Counted from the first letter of the stretch, positions 1 to 10,601 are shown. The stretch is DNA of 64,000 bases from Thermochromatium tepidum ATCC 43061 (GCF_009664085.1 NZ_CP039268.1:2523001-2587000), one strand, 5' to 3'. A program made the numbers and translations. Notes: generated by a model not told the origin, from the letters alone.

Positions 1-1868
1 GCGGTCGACTCGGGCTCCGATGGTAAGGCGATACCCTGACGTGCAAGCCATTCCGCGCGCCCGATGGCGACGGCACGCCCCGCGACCCGCCCGGCGATGC
101 CCAGGCCCGGCTCGACCTCGACCGCCTCCACCCTCAACCCACCGGGGTCGATCCCGGCTTGCTCGCACAGCCTCAACACCGCCCTGGCCGCCGGATGCTC
201 CGACAGCCGCTCCAGTGCGCCGATCAACCGCAAATCGGCACGCTGGTCCTCGCTCAGGACCGGCGAATCGGGGTCGAGCCTGCGCCACTCGGCCTCGGCC
301 CCGGCGATCGCCACCACCACCGGGCGCCCCTCGGTCAGGGTGCCGGTCTTGTCGAAGACCAGATGCCGGATGCTCGACAATCGCTCCAGCACGGCCCCAT
401 TCTTGATCAGGATGCCGCGCGCCGCGCCCAGGCCCGAGGCGACCGCGACCGCCATGGGCGTGGCCAGACCGAAGGCACAGGGACAGGTGATGATGAGCAC
501 GGCAGTGGCCGCGGTCAGGGCGCGCTCCAGATCGACCTGGACCCAGAGCACGAAGGTCAGGGCCGCCAACCCCAGGGTCGCGGCGACGAACCAGGGTACG
601 CTGCGGTCGGCCAGACGTTGGATGGGCGCACGGCTGGCCTGTGCCTCCTCGACCAGCCGGATGATGCGTCCGAGCCTGGTCGCGGCAAGCAGCCCCGTGA
701 TCCGGACGCAGAGCACCCCTGCCCCATTGATGGTGCCGGCCGAGACCCGATCGCCAAGGGTCTTGGGCACCGGACGCGACTCGCCGGTCAGCATGGACTC
801 ATCGACGCTGCTCTGTCCATCCAGGATCTCGCCATCGACCGGGATGCGCTCGCCGGGGCGCACCAGCACCCAGTCACCGATGGCGAGTGCGCGGATCGGC
901 ACCAGCTCCTCACCGCCGTCGTCCTGGAGTCGGGTGGCGACCCTGGGTTGGAGATCGAACAACCGCTGGGTCGCGGCCACCGCGCGCCGGCGCGAACCGG
1001 CCTCCAGATAGCGCCCGACCAGGATCACGAACAGAAAATTGACCACTGTGTCCCAGTAGACCGCGCCGCGCTCGGGGCCACCGAGCGTCACATAGAGCGA
1101 ATAGCCATAGGTGACACTGACCCCGATGGCGATCGGCAGATCCATGCTCAGATGACCCGAGCGCAGACCCGACCAGGCGCCACGGTAGAAGGGCGCGCCC
1201 GAATAGAGGATGGTTGGCGTGGCGAGCAGGAAGCCGAGCCAGTGGAAGAGCGCGCGGAACTCACCCTGATCCGCCCCGCTGTAGAGCGCGATCGAGACCC
1301 ACAGCAGGTTCATCATGGCGAATCCGGCCCAGGCGAGCCGGAACAGCAGGGCGCGATTCTCGCGCGCGAGGGCGCCCTCGGCAGCGTCCGGGTCGAAGGG
1401 TGTAGCGGCATAGCCCAGATCCGCGAGCCGGCGCAGGATGCGCGAGAGCGGCAGCCGGCCATTGTCCCAACGCACCCGCAACCGGCGTCCGGTGAGATTG
1501 ACCCGCGCCTCCGCGACGCCCGGGAGCGACTGGAGTCCGCGCTCGATCAGCCAGACACAGGCCGCACAGTGGATGCCCTCGACCAGCAGGTTGATCTCGC
1601 GGTCCTCGCCAGCAACGTCGGTGAATTCCTCCTGCACCGCGTCCAGATCGAAGAGGCTGAGATCCTTGGGCGGCTCGGGCGGTGGGGCGAGCAAGAGGCC
1701 TTCAGGGGTGCGGCGGTAGAAGCCCTCCAGCCCGGCGGCATGGATGGCCAGACAGACCGACTTGCAGCCGGTGCAGCAGAAGGCGCGCTCGGCGCCGGCG
1801 ACCTCAGCCGTCTCGCGCGCGCCGGCGGCGATCGGCAGACCGCAGTGGAAACAGGACCCCTCATCCAC
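1..1868 (-). CDS. ccoI: Copper-transporting P1B-type ATPase CcoI/FixI (3' end off the window)
   Basis: This is a membrane copper-exporting ATPase that supplies copper for cbb3 oxidase assembly. The minus-strand translation shows an N-terminal Cys-rich segment (CFHC at residues 6-9, then FCCTGC), a heavy-metal domain with HCAAC at about 100-104, the intramembrane CPC at about 462-464 and the phosphorylation motif DKTGT at about 506-510 (bases 339-353). The C-terminal part lies beyond base 1. The chosen start is GTG at 1868, the first in-frame start after the ccoH stop that precedes CFHC; a TTG two codons upstream is possible. It is the last visible gene of ccoNOQPGHI. A 20-bp tandem duplication covers the start region, so the start is less certain than the identity. 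Confidence 0.93.
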   Translation of the reverse strand, partial: MDEGSCFHCGLPIAAGARETAEVAGAERAFCCTGCKSVCLAIHAAGLEGFYRRTPEGLLLAPPPEPPKDLSLFDLDAVQEEFTDVAGEDREINLLVEGIHCAACVWLIERGLQSLPGVAEARVNLTGRRLRVRWDNGRLPLSRILRRLADLGYAATPFDPDAAEGALARENRALLFRLAWAGFAMMNLLWVSIALYSGADQGEFRALFHWLGFLLATPTILYSGAPFYRGAWSGLRSGHLSMDLPIAIGVSVTYGYSLYVTLGGPERGAVYWDTVVNFLFVILVGRYLEAGSRRRAVAATQRLFDLQPRVATRLQDDGGEELVPIRALAIGDWVLVRPGERIPVDGEILDGQSSVDESMLTGESRPVPKTLGDRVSAGTINGAGVLCVRITGLLAATRLGRIIRLVEEAQASRAPIQRLADRSVPWFVAATLGLAALTFVLWVQVDLERALTAATAVLIITCPCAFGLATPMAVAVASGLGAARGILIKNGAVLERLSSIRHLVFDKTGTLTEGRPVVVAIAGAEAEWRRLDPDSPVLSEDQRADLRLIGALERLSEHPAARAVLRLCEQAGIDPGGLRVEAVEVEPGLGIAGRVAGRAVAIGRAEWLARQGIALPSEPEST

Positions 1869-1889
1869 CAACAGGACCCCTCATCCACC
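1850..1889. repeat. 20-bp perfect tandem duplication at the ccoH/ccoI junction
   Basis: Bases 1850-1869 and 1870-1889 are identical copies (on the minus strand each begins GGTGGATGAGG). Each copy carries a GTG followed by GAT GAG GGG TCC TGT. Because 20 is not a multiple of three, the two GTG codons lie in different frames, and only the one at 1868 leads into the CcoI frame. Confidence 0.95.
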
Positions 1890-1891
1890 GT

Positions 1892-2419
1892 CTAGGGGGC
1901 CCCGACCCTGAGGCGTTCACTGATGCTGAACTCGTCTGCGCCCAGACGCGCGACGATCAGGGTGTCCCAGACGCCGATCAGCGGAAAGGCGGTCTCGACC
2001 CCATAGCGCCCGCGCCCCTCGCGGTTCATGGTCAGGCTGAAGTCGCGCGCGGCATCCGAAGGCCGGTAGGCATGGAAGGTGACGGCCTCGGGATCGACCG
2101 GCTGACCGGCGCGATCGACGAAGAAGACACGGATGGACGCGGTCTGACCGACCTGCAGCGACGCCGGGATGTCGGCCCGGATCAGCCAGCCTGGATCGCG
2201 TGCCTGACGGGTCAGGACGGTTCGCTCATAGTTTCGCCCACGCTCGTAGTAGTCGGCATTGACCAGACCCGGATTGGTCGCAAAGGCCAGATAGACCATG
2301 ACCAGATTGACACCCAGCACTAGGGCGACGAGCCCGATCCAGCCGAGCACCCACGGATTGCGCAGGGCCGCGTTGGGCTGGAGATGGACCCGGAGACGGG
2401 TTTGGATGGGGGTCATCAT
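1892..2419 (-). CDS. ccoH: cbb3 oxidase accessory protein CcoH/FixH
   Basis: This 175-aa protein has a cytoplasmic N-terminus, one membrane segment (about residues 27-48, WIGLVALVLGVNLVMVYLAF) and a periplasmic beta-rich domain, as in FixH/CcoH proteins needed for stable cbb3 oxidase assembly. The NADYYERGRNYE stretch just after the membrane segment is typical of the family. It lies between ccoG and ccoI in the standard order, 37 bases after ccoG, and its TAG stop is just upstream of the duplicated ccoI start region. The second of the two initial Met codons could also serve as start. Confidence 0.9.
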   Translation of the reverse strand: MMTPIQTRLRVHLQPNAALRNPWVLGWIGLVALVLGVNLVMVYLAFATNPGLVNADYYERGRNYERTVLTRQARDPGWLIRADIPASLQVGQTASIRVFFVDRAGQPVDPEAVTFHAYRPSDAARDFSLTMNREGRGRYGVETAFPLIGVWDTLIVARLGADEFSISERLRVGAP

Positions 2420-2456
2420 CGACGCTAGACCTCGTGTTGCTGTGCGTTTCTGCCCC

Positions 2457-3905
2457 TCAGTCAGAGCGCGGTTCAGGGCCGACGAAGACGCTCTCGCGCT
2501 CGGTCACGGCCAGCTCACCCGTAGCACGTTCGGCCTCGATCCGGAAGACGATCGGCTGCTGCTCGGCTTCGAGCGCCTCACGCGGGATCCGCACGAACAC
2601 GGTCGCCGGCGTCACGCCGCCCGGCCTCGCCTCGATCGGCGGCTCGGCACCGACGAGCCTCAAGTCGTCATGCCCCTTGGCGCGAATCCTCACTGCCAGC
2701 GGCTCATGGGTCTTGTTGAGGATCTTGAGGGTGTATTTGTTCTGGATCGAACCATCGCTCTGGAGCACGAACAGCGGCGCACGCTCATGCAACACCCGCA
2801 GTTCGAGCGGGTCGAGCGCGGTCAGGCCATGGAGGATGCCGAACAGCGACAGCCCCAGGATGAGGACATAGACCCAGATCCTTGGGCGCAGCCACAACCC
2901 CCGGGTCGAGCGACCCTCCAGCTCGTCGAGCGAGGCATAGCGGATGAGTCCGCGCGGACGACCGATCTTGTCCATGACCTGATCACAGGCATCGATGCAA
3001 AGCGCACAGGTGATGCAGCCCTCCTGCTGACCGCGCCGGATATCGACCCCGGTCGGACAGACGGCCACGCACTGATTGCAATCGATGCAATCGCCTGTGG
3101 TGCGCGTCCCCTCGTCCGTCCGCCTGAGCCGAGCGCGCGGTTCGCCACGCCGCCCATCATAGGTCGGCACGATGGTCGAGCGGTCGAGCATCACGCCCTG
3201 GATGCGCGCATAGGGACAGAGCCAGAAACAGGTCTGCTCGCGTAGGAATCCAGCCAGGACATAGGTCCCGACCGTGAAGAGCGCGACCGTGACATAGGCC
3301 GCGCCATTGGCCTGACCGGTGAAGAAGGTCCGCCACAGCGTCGGCGCATCGGTGAACCAGGCCACGAAGCTAAATCCGGTCAGAACGCCGATCAGGAGCC
3401 AGAGACCATGCTTGATCGTGCGAACTTTGAGCTTCTCCAGGGACATCGGCGCCGCGTCGAGCTTACGCCGTGCCGCCGGCGGACCCTCCAGCCGCTCCTC
3501 GATCCAGGTGAAGACATCGGTCCAGACCGTCTGGAAACAGAAGAACCCGCACCAGACCCGCCCGGCGAGCGCCGTCATCACCGCCAGCAGGATGGCGAAG
3601 AACAGCAGCAGCAGCGACAGCATCCAGAAGTCCTGCGGCAGCACCGTGACCGAGAACAGGTGGTATTGACGGTTGGGGATGTCAAACAGCACCGCCTGCC
3701 GACCGTCCCAACGCAGATAGGGGCCGAGCAGATAGATCAGCCACACCGAGGCCAGGGCCCACTTGATGGTCCGCCAGCGCCCCGGGATGCGTTTGGCATG
3801 GATGGTCTGGCCGCCGGCATTGACGTGCCAGTCGTCGGCCTCGGCGTAGAGCGCGTCGACTGAGACCGGCGCGGTCGATTCAGGAGGGGTGTTCAATTGG
3901 ACCAC
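2457..3905 (-). CDS. ccoG: cbb3 oxidase maturation protein CcoG (RdxA/FixG-type ferredoxin)
   Basis: This 482-aa membrane protein carries two bacterial-type 4Fe-4S motifs, with Cys at 273, 276, 279, 283 and at 297, 300, 303, 307. Several membrane segments precede them, and an immunoglobulin-like C-terminal domain follows a further membrane helix. Family members are proposed to reduce copper for cbb3 assembly. A Cys pair in FLREQTCFWLCPYAR (about 236 and 240) is also conserved in the family. It starts 9 bases after the ccoP stop, so the two are very probably co-transcribed. Confidence 0.95.
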   Translation of the reverse strand: MVQLNTPPESTAPVSVDALYAEADDWHVNAGGQTIHAKRIPGRWRTIKWALASVWLIYLLGPYLRWDGRQAVLFDIPNRQYHLFSVTVLPQDFWMLSLLLLFFAILLAVMTALAGRVWCGFFCFQTVWTDVFTWIEERLEGPPAARRKLDAAPMSLEKLKVRTIKHGLWLLIGVLTGFSFVAWFTDAPTLWRTFFTGQANGAAYVTVALFTVGTYVLAGFLREQTCFWLCPYARIQGVMLDRSTIVPTYDGRRGEPRARLRRTDEGTRTTGDCIDCNQCVAVCPTGVDIRRGQQEGCITCALCIDACDQVMDKIGRPRGLIRYASLDELEGRSTRGLWLRPRIWVYVLILGLSLFGILHGLTALDPLELRVLHERAPLFVLQSDGSIQNKYTLKILNKTHEPLAVRIRAKGHDDLRLVGAEPPIEARPGGVTPATVFVRIPREALEAEQQPIVFRIEAERATGELAVTERESVFVGPEPRSD

Positions 3906-3914
3906 ACCCGGACG

Positions 3915-4814
3915 TCACCTCCCGCCGCCGAGCGAGTGGACATAGACGACCAGCTTCTTGATGTCCTGTGCACTGAGCTTGCCGGCAGGTTGGGCAAAGG
4001 CGGGCATCACGGCGCTACGGCTCTCGGGGACGTCCTTCTGGTTGACGCCATAGAGGATGGTGTGACGCGCACTCTCGAAACCGCCTGGCTCGAAGCGCCA
4101 GATGCCGTCGCGCAGATTGGCCGCACCCACGCCGATGAAGTCGCCATTGGGCAGATCGACCACATGCCCATTGGCGGTCTGACCATGACAGGCCACGCAG
4201 CCCTTGGAGCGGAATAGGTTCCAGCCGGCCTCGCTCCCACCCTCGCCGCCGGTCTCGGCCATCGCCACCACCCAGTGGGCGAGCGTATCGACCTCGGCCT
4301 CGGTGAGCATGGTCTGGTGCGCCGGCATCAACGACTGACGCCCGCCCGTGATGGTCTCGGTGAGCTTGGCGGTGGTACCACCATAGAGCCAGTCGTCGTC
4401 GGCAAGCACCGGATAGCCCGGATTGCCCTGCCCGCCGCTGCCGTGACAGGCGGCGCAGTTGTCGCCGAACAGCACCTTGGCCGAGGCCAGGGTGTATTGC
4501 TTCAACCCAGGATCGGCCAGGATCTGATCGGCGCTGAGGTCGCGAATCCGATCCTCGAACTCGGCGCGCTTGGCCTCGATGCGTGCGAGGCCCTGCTCGT
4601 ACTCCTTGATCTGGGTCCAGCCGAGCAGTCCGCGATTGGGCCCCTCGCCGAGCGGCCAGGTCGGATAGAGGATCGAGTAACCGATGACCCAGAGGATCGA
4701 CAGCCAGAACCCCTGCATCCACCAGCGCGGCGGTGGATTCTTCAGCTCGCGGATGTTGTCGTCCCAGACATGCCCGGTGTTGTTCTCGCCTGGAAAGGGG
4801 TTAGGATCGGCCAT
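3915..4814 (-). CDS. ccoP: cbb3-type cytochrome c oxidase subunit III, dihaem cytochrome c
   Basis: This 299-aa membrane-anchored subunit passes electrons to CcoO/CcoN. The N-terminal half has one membrane helix (about 35-52), and two CxxCH haem sites follow: CAACH at 120-124 and CVACH at 206-210. The domain between them contains GGRQSLMPAH, with a Met that fits the distal haem ligand. Its start overlaps the end of ccoQ by 14 bases, as expected for a coupled operon. Confidence 0.97.
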   Translation of the reverse strand: MADPNPFPGENNTGHVWDDNIRELKNPPPRWWMQGFWLSILWVIGYSILYPTWPLGEGPNRGLLGWTQIKEYEQGLARIEAKRAEFEDRIRDLSADQILADPGLKQYTLASAKVLFGDNCAACHGSGGQGNPGYPVLADDDWLYGGTTAKLTETITGGRQSLMPAHQTMLTEAEVDTLAHWVVAMAETGGEGGSEAGWNLFRSKGCVACHGQTANGHVVDLPNGDFIGVGAANLRDGIWRFEPGGFESARHTILYGVNQKDVPESRSAVMPAFAQPAGKLSAQDIKKLVVYVHSLGGGR

Positions 4815-4971
4815 CGCGCTCTCCGGAGGGCGGATCGTCCTCGAATGGGATGTGCTTCCTGGATTCGAGCGACTCCCGGTTCTTGGGACGAAAGACCTGA
4901 AAATAGGCCAGGATCATCAGCAAGAAGATGACGACGGTCAGGAGGGTGCCGATCCAGTCATTGACCGTCAT
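4801..4971 (-). CDS. ccoQ: cbb3 oxidase small subunit CcoQ
   Basis: This is a 56-aa single-membrane-span protein: MTVNDWIGTLLTVVIFLLMI, then a charged cytoplasmic tail. Its size and position between ccoO and ccoP are those of CcoQ, which stabilises the oxidase. The ATG at 4971 gives the usual family length. An in-frame GTG at 5013 overlaps the ccoO stop by 8 bases and would add 14 residues ([14 protein letters not shown]), so the start is not settled. Confidence 0.85.
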   Translation of the reverse strand: MTVNDWIGTLLTVVIFLLMILAYFQVFRPKNRESLESRKHIPFEDDPPSGERDGRS

Positions 4972-5005
4972 CGCCTCCCAATCGGTCGCGAAATACTCGG
5001 CGAGT

Positions 5006-5806
5006 CTATTCACGATAGGCCTTGGCGTCATCGAGCTTGACCATGGTACCGAGCACCTGGAGATAGGCGACCAGGGCATCCATCTCGGTCTTGCCCTCGA
5101 GCAGGAACTCGGCCGCCGCGATGTCGGCGTCGGTGTAGGGCACGCCGATGCGCCGCAGGCCTTCCATGTGGCGCTGCATCCGCGAGCCGGTACCTGCCGG
5201 CCAGAGCGTGAAGCCGAACACCCGCAGCGACATGTCCGGATCAGCCGCCGTCTCGTCGAGCCAGGGATAGCTGGGCATGACCGACTCGGGTACAAGCGAG
5301 CGCGGATCACGTAGATGCCGGCGCTGCCAGTCGTCTGAATACTTGCCACCGACCCGCGCCAGATCCGGGCCGGTGCGCTTCGAGCCCCATTGGAAGGGGT
5401 GATCGAACATGGACTCGGAGGCGAGCGAATAGTGACCGTAGCGCTCTTTCTCGTCGCGGAAGGGCCGGATCATCTGCGAATGGCAGAGATAGCAGCCCTC
5501 GCGTTGATAGATGTCGCGTCCGGCCAGCTCCAGCGCTGTATAGGGCCGGACCCCATCGCCTGGCCTCCAGTTCCACTGGACCTTGCCGGTCTCATCCCGG
5601 GTGACGATGGGTTCCTGGCCCGCCTTGTCCCAGACGATCTCGGGGAAGGCATGGTGCTCCATCGTGCCCTTCAGATAGAAGAGCGGCACGATCTCGACCA
5701 GCCCACCGACCGAGAGCACCAGGGCGGTGACGATCAGCAGGCCCCAGATGTTGACCTCCAGCCATTCCTGGACGCCCTTGACGCAAACCCTGGCCCTGTC
5801 GCTCAT
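5006..5806 (-). CDS. ccoO: cbb3-type cytochrome c oxidase subunit II, monohaem cytochrome c
   Basis: This 266-aa subunit has an N-terminal membrane anchor (about residues 20-45) and a single c-haem motif CYLCH at 105-109 within the conserved [21 protein letters not shown] region. A conserved Met-containing loop ([14 protein letters not shown]) follows. It lies directly downstream of ccoN in the standard operon. In this complex CcoO relays electrons from CcoP to the haem-copper subunit. Confidence 0.97.
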   Translation of the reverse strand: MSDRARVCVKGVQEWLEVNIWGLLIVTALVLSVGGLVEIVPLFYLKGTMEHHAFPEIVWDKAGQEPIVTRDETGKVQWNWRPGDGVRPYTALELAGRDIYQREGCYLCHSQMIRPFRDEKERYGHYSLASESMFDHPFQWGSKRTGPDLARVGGKYSDDWQRRHLRDPRSLVPESVMPSYPWLDETAADPDMSLRVFGFTLWPAGTGSRMQRHMEGLRRIGVPYTDADIAAAEFLLEGKTEMDALVAYLQVLGTMVKLDDAKAYRE

Positions 5807-5821
5807 GCTTGGTCCCTCGCT

Positions 5822-7255
5822 TCAGGCCAGGGCCGGGAGGGCGCGCGCCTGTTGCAGACGACCCTCGACGATGGATTTGCGCACGGTCATGAGCACATTG
5901 AACAGCATCACCGCCGCACCGAACAGGAACAACCCGCCACCGAGGGCGCGCATGGCGTAGTAGGGATGCATGGCATCGACCGACTCGACGAAGGTATAGG
6001 CCAGGGTGCCGTACTCGTCATAGGCGCGCCACATCAGACCCTGCATGATCCCCGACACCCACATGGCGACGATGTAGATCGCGGTGCCGATGGTTGCGGT
6101 CCAGAAATGCAGATTGATCAGGCGCTCAGAGAACATCTCGGTGTGATAGAGCCGCGTCATCAGATGGTAGATGGCCCCGATCGAGATCCCGGCCACCCAG
6201 CCGAGTGCACCCGAGTGCACATGGCCGATGGTCCAGTCGGTGTAATGCGAGAGGGCGTTGACGCTCTTGAGCGCCATGACCGGCCCCTCGAAGGTCGACA
6301 TGGCATAGAAGGCGAGCGCCATGATCAGGAAGCGCAGCACATAGTCCGTGCGCAGCCGATCCCAGGCACCCGAGAGCGTCATCATGCCATTCACAGCCCC
6401 ACCCCAGGACGGGATGATCATGGCGAGCGAGATCGCCGCCCCCAGCGAGCCGGTCCAGTCCGGCAGCGCCGTGTATTGCAGATGATGCGCACCGAGCCAG
6501 ACATAGCCGAACATCAGGGCCCAGAAGTGGATCACCGACAGTCGGTAGGAATAGACCGGGCGCCCGGCCTGCTTGGGGACGAAGTAGTACATGATGCCGA
6601 GGAAGCCGGCGGTCAGATAGAAGCCGACCGCGTTGTGCCCCCACCACCACTGGATCATGGCGTCCTGCACCCCAGAGAAGATCGAGTAGGACTTAAAGAG
6701 CCCGACCGGGATCGCCAGGCTGTTTACGACATGCAGATAGGTGATCATGATCATCATGCCGAGGAAGAACCAGTTCGACACATAGATGTGCGAGGACTTG
6801 CGGTTGGCGATGGTCATGATGAAGTTGATCGTGAAGGAGAGCCAGACGACGGCGATCAGGATATCGATCGGCCACTCCAGCTCGGCGTATTCTTTCGATT
6901 GGGTCAGACCCAGGGGCAGCGTCAACACCGCGAGCAGGATGACCGCGTTCCAGCCCCAGAAGGTAAAGCGCGCCAGCGTGTCGCTCCAGAGTCGCACCCC
7001 ACAAGTGCGCTGGACCGAGTAGAAGGCGGTGGCCATCAGGGTACAGCCGCCGAAGGCAAAGATGACGGTGTTGGTGTGCAGCGGACGCAGTCGTCCGAAG
7101 GAGAGATAGGGGCTGTCGAAGTTCAGGGCCGGCCAGGCCAGTTCCGCGGCGATATAGACACCGAAGGCCGCGCCCAGCACCAGATAGACCACGGCCATGA
7201 TCGTGAACCAGCGCACGATCTCGAAGTTGTACTTCTGCTCCAGACTGGTCTGCAT
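5822..7255 (-). CDS. ccoN: cbb3-type cytochrome c oxidase catalytic subunit I
   Basis: This is the haem b / haem b3-CuB catalytic subunit, about 477 aa with roughly 12 membrane helices. The CuB and haem ligands are visible in [27 protein letters not shown] and [13 protein letters not shown]. The ATG at 7255 is preferred because GGAGGG lies just upstream on the minus strand; an in-frame ATG six codons earlier (7273) is possible. It is the first gene of ccoNOQPGHI. No FNR palindrome (TTGAT-N4-ATCAA) was seen in the 140 bases between it and rpoS. Confidence 0.96.
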   Translation of the reverse strand: MQTSLEQKYNFEIVRWFTIMAVVYLVLGAAFGVYIAAELAWPALNFDSPYLSFGRLRPLHTNTVIFAFGGCTLMATAFYSVQRTCGVRLWSDTLARFTFWGWNAVILLAVLTLPLGLTQSKEYAELEWPIDILIAVVWLSFTINFIMTIANRKSSHIYVSNWFFLGMMIMITYLHVVNSLAIPVGLFKSYSIFSGVQDAMIQWWWGHNAVGFYLTAGFLGIMYYFVPKQAGRPVYSYRLSVIHFWALMFGYVWLGAHHLQYTALPDWTGSLGAAISLAMIIPSWGGAVNGMMTLSGAWDRLRTDYVLRFLIMALAFYAMSTFEGPVMALKSVNALSHYTDWTIGHVHSGALGWVAGISIGAIYHLMTRLYHTEMFSERLINLHFWTATIGTAIYIVAMWVSGIMQGLMWRAYDEYGTLAYTFVESVDAMHPYYAMRALGGGLFLFGAAVMLFNVLMTVRKSIVEGRLQQARALPALA

Positions 7256-7395
7256 GGACCCTCCAGAAACCATTGGATACAGCCTTGAGGCAAGGAGGCC
7301 ATCCGGCCTGGAATCGGCGCGTATCGAACCGGCGGCACCGATCGGTGAATCTCAATGGATCGCGCGCAGAAAGTCAACCCGCGAATCATCAAGGT

Positions 7396-8409
7396 CTATT
7401 TGAAGAACGACTCGACCGAAAACCCTTCGCTTTTGAGGATATCGCGCAGTCGGCGCAGCGCATCCATCTGGATCTGACGCACCCGCTCACGGGTGACGCC
7501 CAGCTCACGCGCCACGCTTTCGAGCGTCGAGTTCTCGTAGCCGTGCAGACCGAAGCGCCGCTCGATCACCTCGCGCTGCTTGTCGTTGAGCAGACCGAGC
7601 CAATGCTCGATGTTGACCTGGATGTCCTCGTCCTGGATGCGCTCGGTGGGGTCGCTTGACCCATCGTCCTGGAGCATGTCGAGCAACGGCTTGTCGGCGT
7701 CCTTGCTATAGGGCGTATCGACCGAGGTGATGCGCTCGTTGAGGCCCAGTATGCGCTTGACCTCGTTGATCGGACGGTCGAGCAACTGGGCGATGTCCTC
7801 GGAGGTCGGATCGTGGTCCAGGCTCTGCGCGAGCTGGCGCGCGGCCTTGAGATAGAGGTTGATCTCCTTGACCACATGGATCGGCAGACGCACGGTGCGC
7901 GTCTGGTTCATGATGGCGCGCTCGATGGTCTGACGGATCCACCAGGTCGCATAGGTCGAGAAACGAAAGCCACGCTCGGGGTCGAACTTCTCGACCGCTC
8001 GGATCAACCCAAGATTGCCCTCCTCGATCAGGTCCAACAACGGTAGGCCGCGATTGAGATAACGGCGTGCGATCTTGACTACCAGCCGCAGGTTACTCAC
8101 GATCATGCGTTGCCGCGCCGCGTTGTCGCCGGCCTGGGCGCGGCGGGCGAGCTGGATCTCTTCCTCGGCGGTCAGGAGCCTGGACTCGCCGATCTCATTG
8201 AGATAGATCCGGGTCGCATCGAAATCGGCCTCGGCCGCGTCGATGGGGTGTTCTCCGGAAAGGCTCGACAAGTCGCCGTCGAGCCCATTGAGATCATCGT
8301 CCGAACCATCGGGCAGGATGGAACCCAAATCCTCGTCCAGCGACGACAAGGACTCGCTGTCGATCTCGGGTAGATTATCGGGGATCTCGCGGTCTTTGGC
8401 GCTCGACAT
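7396..8409 (-). CDS. rpoS: RNA polymerase sigma factor RpoS (stationary phase/general stress)
   Basis: This 337-aa sigma-70-family protein has region 1.2 ([21 protein letters not shown]), region 2 ([18 protein letters not shown], then [14 protein letters not shown]), region 3 ([21 protein letters not shown]) and a region 4 helix-turn-helix ([19 protein letters not shown]). The pattern and size match RpoS rather than RpoD or RpoH. The ATG at 8409 is chosen because GGAGG lies 6 bases upstream; ATGs at 8415 and 8424 are less likely. It follows surE-pcm as in other gammaproteobacteria, but the usual nlpD between pcm and rpoS is absent. Confidence 0.95.
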   Translation of the reverse strand: MSSAKDREIPDNLPEIDSESLSSLDEDLGSILPDGSDDDLNGLDGDLSSLSGEHPIDAAEADFDATRIYLNEIGESRLLTAEEEIQLARRAQAGDNAARQRMIVSNLRLVVKIARRYLNRGLPLLDLIEEGNLGLIRAVEKFDPERGFRFSTYATWWIRQTIERAIMNQTRTVRLPIHVVKEINLYLKAARQLAQSLDHDPTSEDIAQLLDRPINEVKRILGLNERITSVDTPYSKDADKPLLDMLQDDGSSDPTERIQDEDIQVNIEHWLGLLNDKQREVIERRFGLHGYENSTLESVARELGVTRERVRQIQMDALRRLRDILKSEGFSVESFFK

Positions 8410-8485
8410 CCACATCCTCCGCAACGGGACGAAGCTAGACGATGATACGGTTTTTACTCAGGCGAGGCGTCCAGGGGCAAGCTTC

Positions 8486-9163
8486 TCAAGCGACCCCGGC
8501 CAGCAGGGGGACGAAGCTGGCCGGTTCCAGGATCTCGTGACCAAAACCGCCGCGCGCCAGCCGCACCAACCGTACCAGGTGTTGGCGCGGCCCCTCACCG
8601 ATCGGCAGCACCATGAGGCCGCCAGGCGCAAGCTGTTCGGCGAGTGCGCGCGGGATGCCGCGCGGGGCGGCCGTCAAGATGATGGCCTGATAGGGCGCGT
8701 ACTCGGGCCAACCCTGAGCACCGTCGCCGTGGCGATAGCGCACATTGCGTATCTTCAGCGCATCGAGCCGTTCCTGGGCGCGTTCAAACAGATCGCCGAC
8801 GCGCTCGACGGTATAGACACGCCGCACCAGTGAGGCAAGCACGGCGGTCTGGAATCCCGAGCCGGTGCCGATCTCAAGCACGGTATCGGGTGTACCATGC
8901 TCCAGCAATGCCTGAGTCATGCGCGCCACGGTATAGGGCTGAGAGAGGGTCTGGCCATGTCCGATCGGCAACGCCAAATCCTCGTAGGCACGACTGGCGA
9001 GCGCCTCGTCGACGAACAGATGACGCGGCAGCGTGCGCATCACGCGCAACACCTCGGACGAGTCGATCCCAGCATCGATCAAACGCTGGATCAGACGCTC
9101 GCGGGCGCGTCTGGAGGTCATACCGATGCCCGGATCGAGCGTGGTCAGGGTCATCAAAGACAC
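8486..9163 (-). CDS. pcm: Protein-L-isoaspartate O-methyltransferase
   Basis: This 225-aa enzyme uses SAM to methylate isoaspartyl residues of damaged proteins, starting their repair. Visible motifs are the SAM-binding [27 protein letters not shown] and [16 protein letters not shown], plus the substrate-side [16 protein letters not shown] of the PCMT family. It overlaps the surE end by 10 bases, so the two are translationally coupled, and it is followed by rpoS. Confidence 0.95.
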   Translation of the reverse strand: MSLMTLTTLDPGIGMTSRRARERLIQRLIDAGIDSSEVLRVMRTLPRHLFVDEALASRAYEDLALPIGHGQTLSQPYTVARMTQALLEHGTPDTVLEIGTGSGFQTAVLASLVRRVYTVERVGDLFERAQERLDALKIRNVRYRHGDGAQGWPEYAPYQAIILTAAPRGIPRALAEQLAPGGLMVLPIGEGPRQHLVRLVRLARGGFGHEILEPASFVPLLAGVA

Positions 9164-9903
9164 CCGGTCAGCCAGGAACCAAGCGACTCCAGAACAGAAT
9201 GACGGGTTAGATCGATCTGAAGCGGGGTGATCGAAACGAACCCTGAGCGCACGGCGTCGAAATCCGTGCCCGGACCCGCGTCCTGCTCGGGACCGGCCGG
9301 ACCGATCCAGTAGATGGTCTGGCCGCGCGGATCGCGCGCCTCGACCACGGACTCGGCCTTGTGCCGATGTCCCAGCCGCGTGGCCTTGAACCCCTGGAGC
9401 TCGGCATAGGGCCGATCCGGGACATTGACGTTAAGGATGATGCTGGATTCGAGCGGATCGCAACACAGACGCTCGACCAATCGAACCGCCACGCGCGCGG
9501 CGGTGTCGAGGTGCCGGGGCGCGCTCGTGGTCATAGAGATTGCAATCGAGGGCAGTCCCAAGAACCGCCCCTCGGTGGCGGCGGCCACTGTCCCGGAGTA
9601 AAGCACGTCGTCGCCCAAATTCGGCCCATGATTGATGCCGGAGACCACGATGTCTGGGTCGATCGCTGGTAATCCGGTGAGCGCCAGGTGCACACAGTCG
9701 GTCGGCGTGCCGTCAACCTGGATGAAGCCGTTGGGCATGCGCCGAGCGCGCAGGGGTCGGTCGAGCGTAAGTGAGTTGCTCGCTCCGCTGCGGTCGCGAT
9801 CCGGGGCCACGACCACCACCTCGCCTAAGGCCGTCAGGGCCCCGGCCAACACGATCAAACCGGGTGACTGATAGCCGTCATCATTGCTGACAAGGATTTG
9901 CAT
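9154..9903 (-). CDS. surE: 5'/3'-nucleotidase SurE
   Basis: This 249-aa metal-dependent nucleotidase is linked to stationary-phase survival. The N-terminal [16 protein letters not shown] carries the metal-binding Asp pair, followed by [15 protein letters not shown] and the [22 protein letters not shown] signature. It is first in surE-pcm-rpoS and is divergent from the smr-family gene across about 137 bases. Confidence 0.96.
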   Translation of the reverse strand: MQILVSNDDGYQSPGLIVLAGALTALGEVVVVAPDRDRSGASNSLTLDRPLRARRMPNGFIQVDGTPTDCVHLALTGLPAIDPDIVVSGINHGPNLGDDVLYSGTVAAATEGRFLGLPSIAISMTTSAPRHLDTAARVAVRLVERLCCDPLESSIILNVNVPDRPYAELQGFKATRLGHRHKAESVVEARDPRGQTIYWIGPAGPEQDAGPGTDFDAVRSGFVSITPLQIDLTRHSVLESLGSWLTGCL

Positions 9904-10040
9904 TGTTTCTTTGAGCGACTCTTGATGGCCCTAGGGATCATACTCTAAGGACTTCGATCGGACATCCCGACAGTGTCGACCGACCTGGGGACGGCTATAC
10001 TCGCGTTCCAAGCCTGCCCAGACAGCCCCGGATCCAGCTC

Positions 10041-10601
10041 ATGAAAACCAGACTCCAGGACGCCGACCGCCAGCTCTTCCGTAAACAGGTCGAGGATGCC
10101 GAGCCGTTGTCGTTCGAGAGTTCCGAACCCTTTCGCCGTCGTCCACCGCCGGTACCGCGTCCACGCCCGATCGAAGCGCCGGTGGGTGACGAGCGCATCG
10201 CGCTCGCCGAATCCGAGGTCGAGACCCACGACTATCTGTTCTTCGCACGTCCAGGCGTCCAGAACAGGGTACTCGCCGATCTTCAGCGCGGGGCCTTTCC
10301 GATCGGATTGGAGGTCGACCTGCACGGACTCCAGGTCGAGCACGCGCGCCAGATCCTGGCCGAATTCCTCAGCGAATGTCTGCATCGGCGGGTGCGTTGC
10401 GCGCGCATCATCCATGGCAAGGGCCTTGGCTCCAGCGGACGCGCCCCCGTGCTCAAACGCAAGGTCAACTATTGGCTCAGGCTTTATGATCAGGTGTTGG
10501 CCTTCTGCTCGGCGACCAGCCGCGACGGCGGAACCGGGGCGGTCTATGTGCTGCTGCGTAACCCCAACAAGAACAAAGCATCCAGGGCACGCCTGGACTG
10601 A
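10041..10601 (+). CDS. Smr/MutS2-type domain protein
   Basis: This 186-aa protein ends in a Smr domain with the motifs LEVDLHGLQVEHARQILAEF (LDLHG type) and CARIIHGKGLGS. The N-terminal half is rich in Pro and Arg and carries the FRRRPPPVPRP stretch common to the SmrA/YdaL-like group. Standalone Smr proteins are nucleases that act on RNA or DNA; SmrB-type proteins cleave mRNA on collided ribosomes. The sequence does not decide the substrate here. Confidence 0.88.
   Translation: MKTRLQDADRQLFRKQVEDAEPLSFESSEPFRRRPPPVPRPRPIEAPVGDERIALAESEVETHDYLFFARPGVQNRVLADLQRGAFPIGLEVDLHGLQVEHARQILAEFLSECLHRRVRCARIIHGKGLGSSGRAPVLKRKVNYWLRLYDQVLAFCSATSRDGGTGAVYVLLRNPNKNKASRARLD

Noticed and set aside
159-1895. 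Long plus-strand open frame opposite ccoI (578 codons)
   Set aside because: It has no recognisable motif and is antisense to the P-type ATPase frame, which shows HCAAC, CPC and DKTGT; GC-rich DNA often leaves such frames open.
5390-7288. Long plus-strand frame opposite ccoN and ccoO
   Set aside because: It is His/Arg/Asp-rich low-complexity translation typical of the antisense of membrane-protein genes.
7256-7395. FNR box expected upstream of ccoN
   Set aside because: No TTGAT-N4-ATCAA-like palindrome was found in this gap; only half-sites such as CTTGATGATTCG occur.
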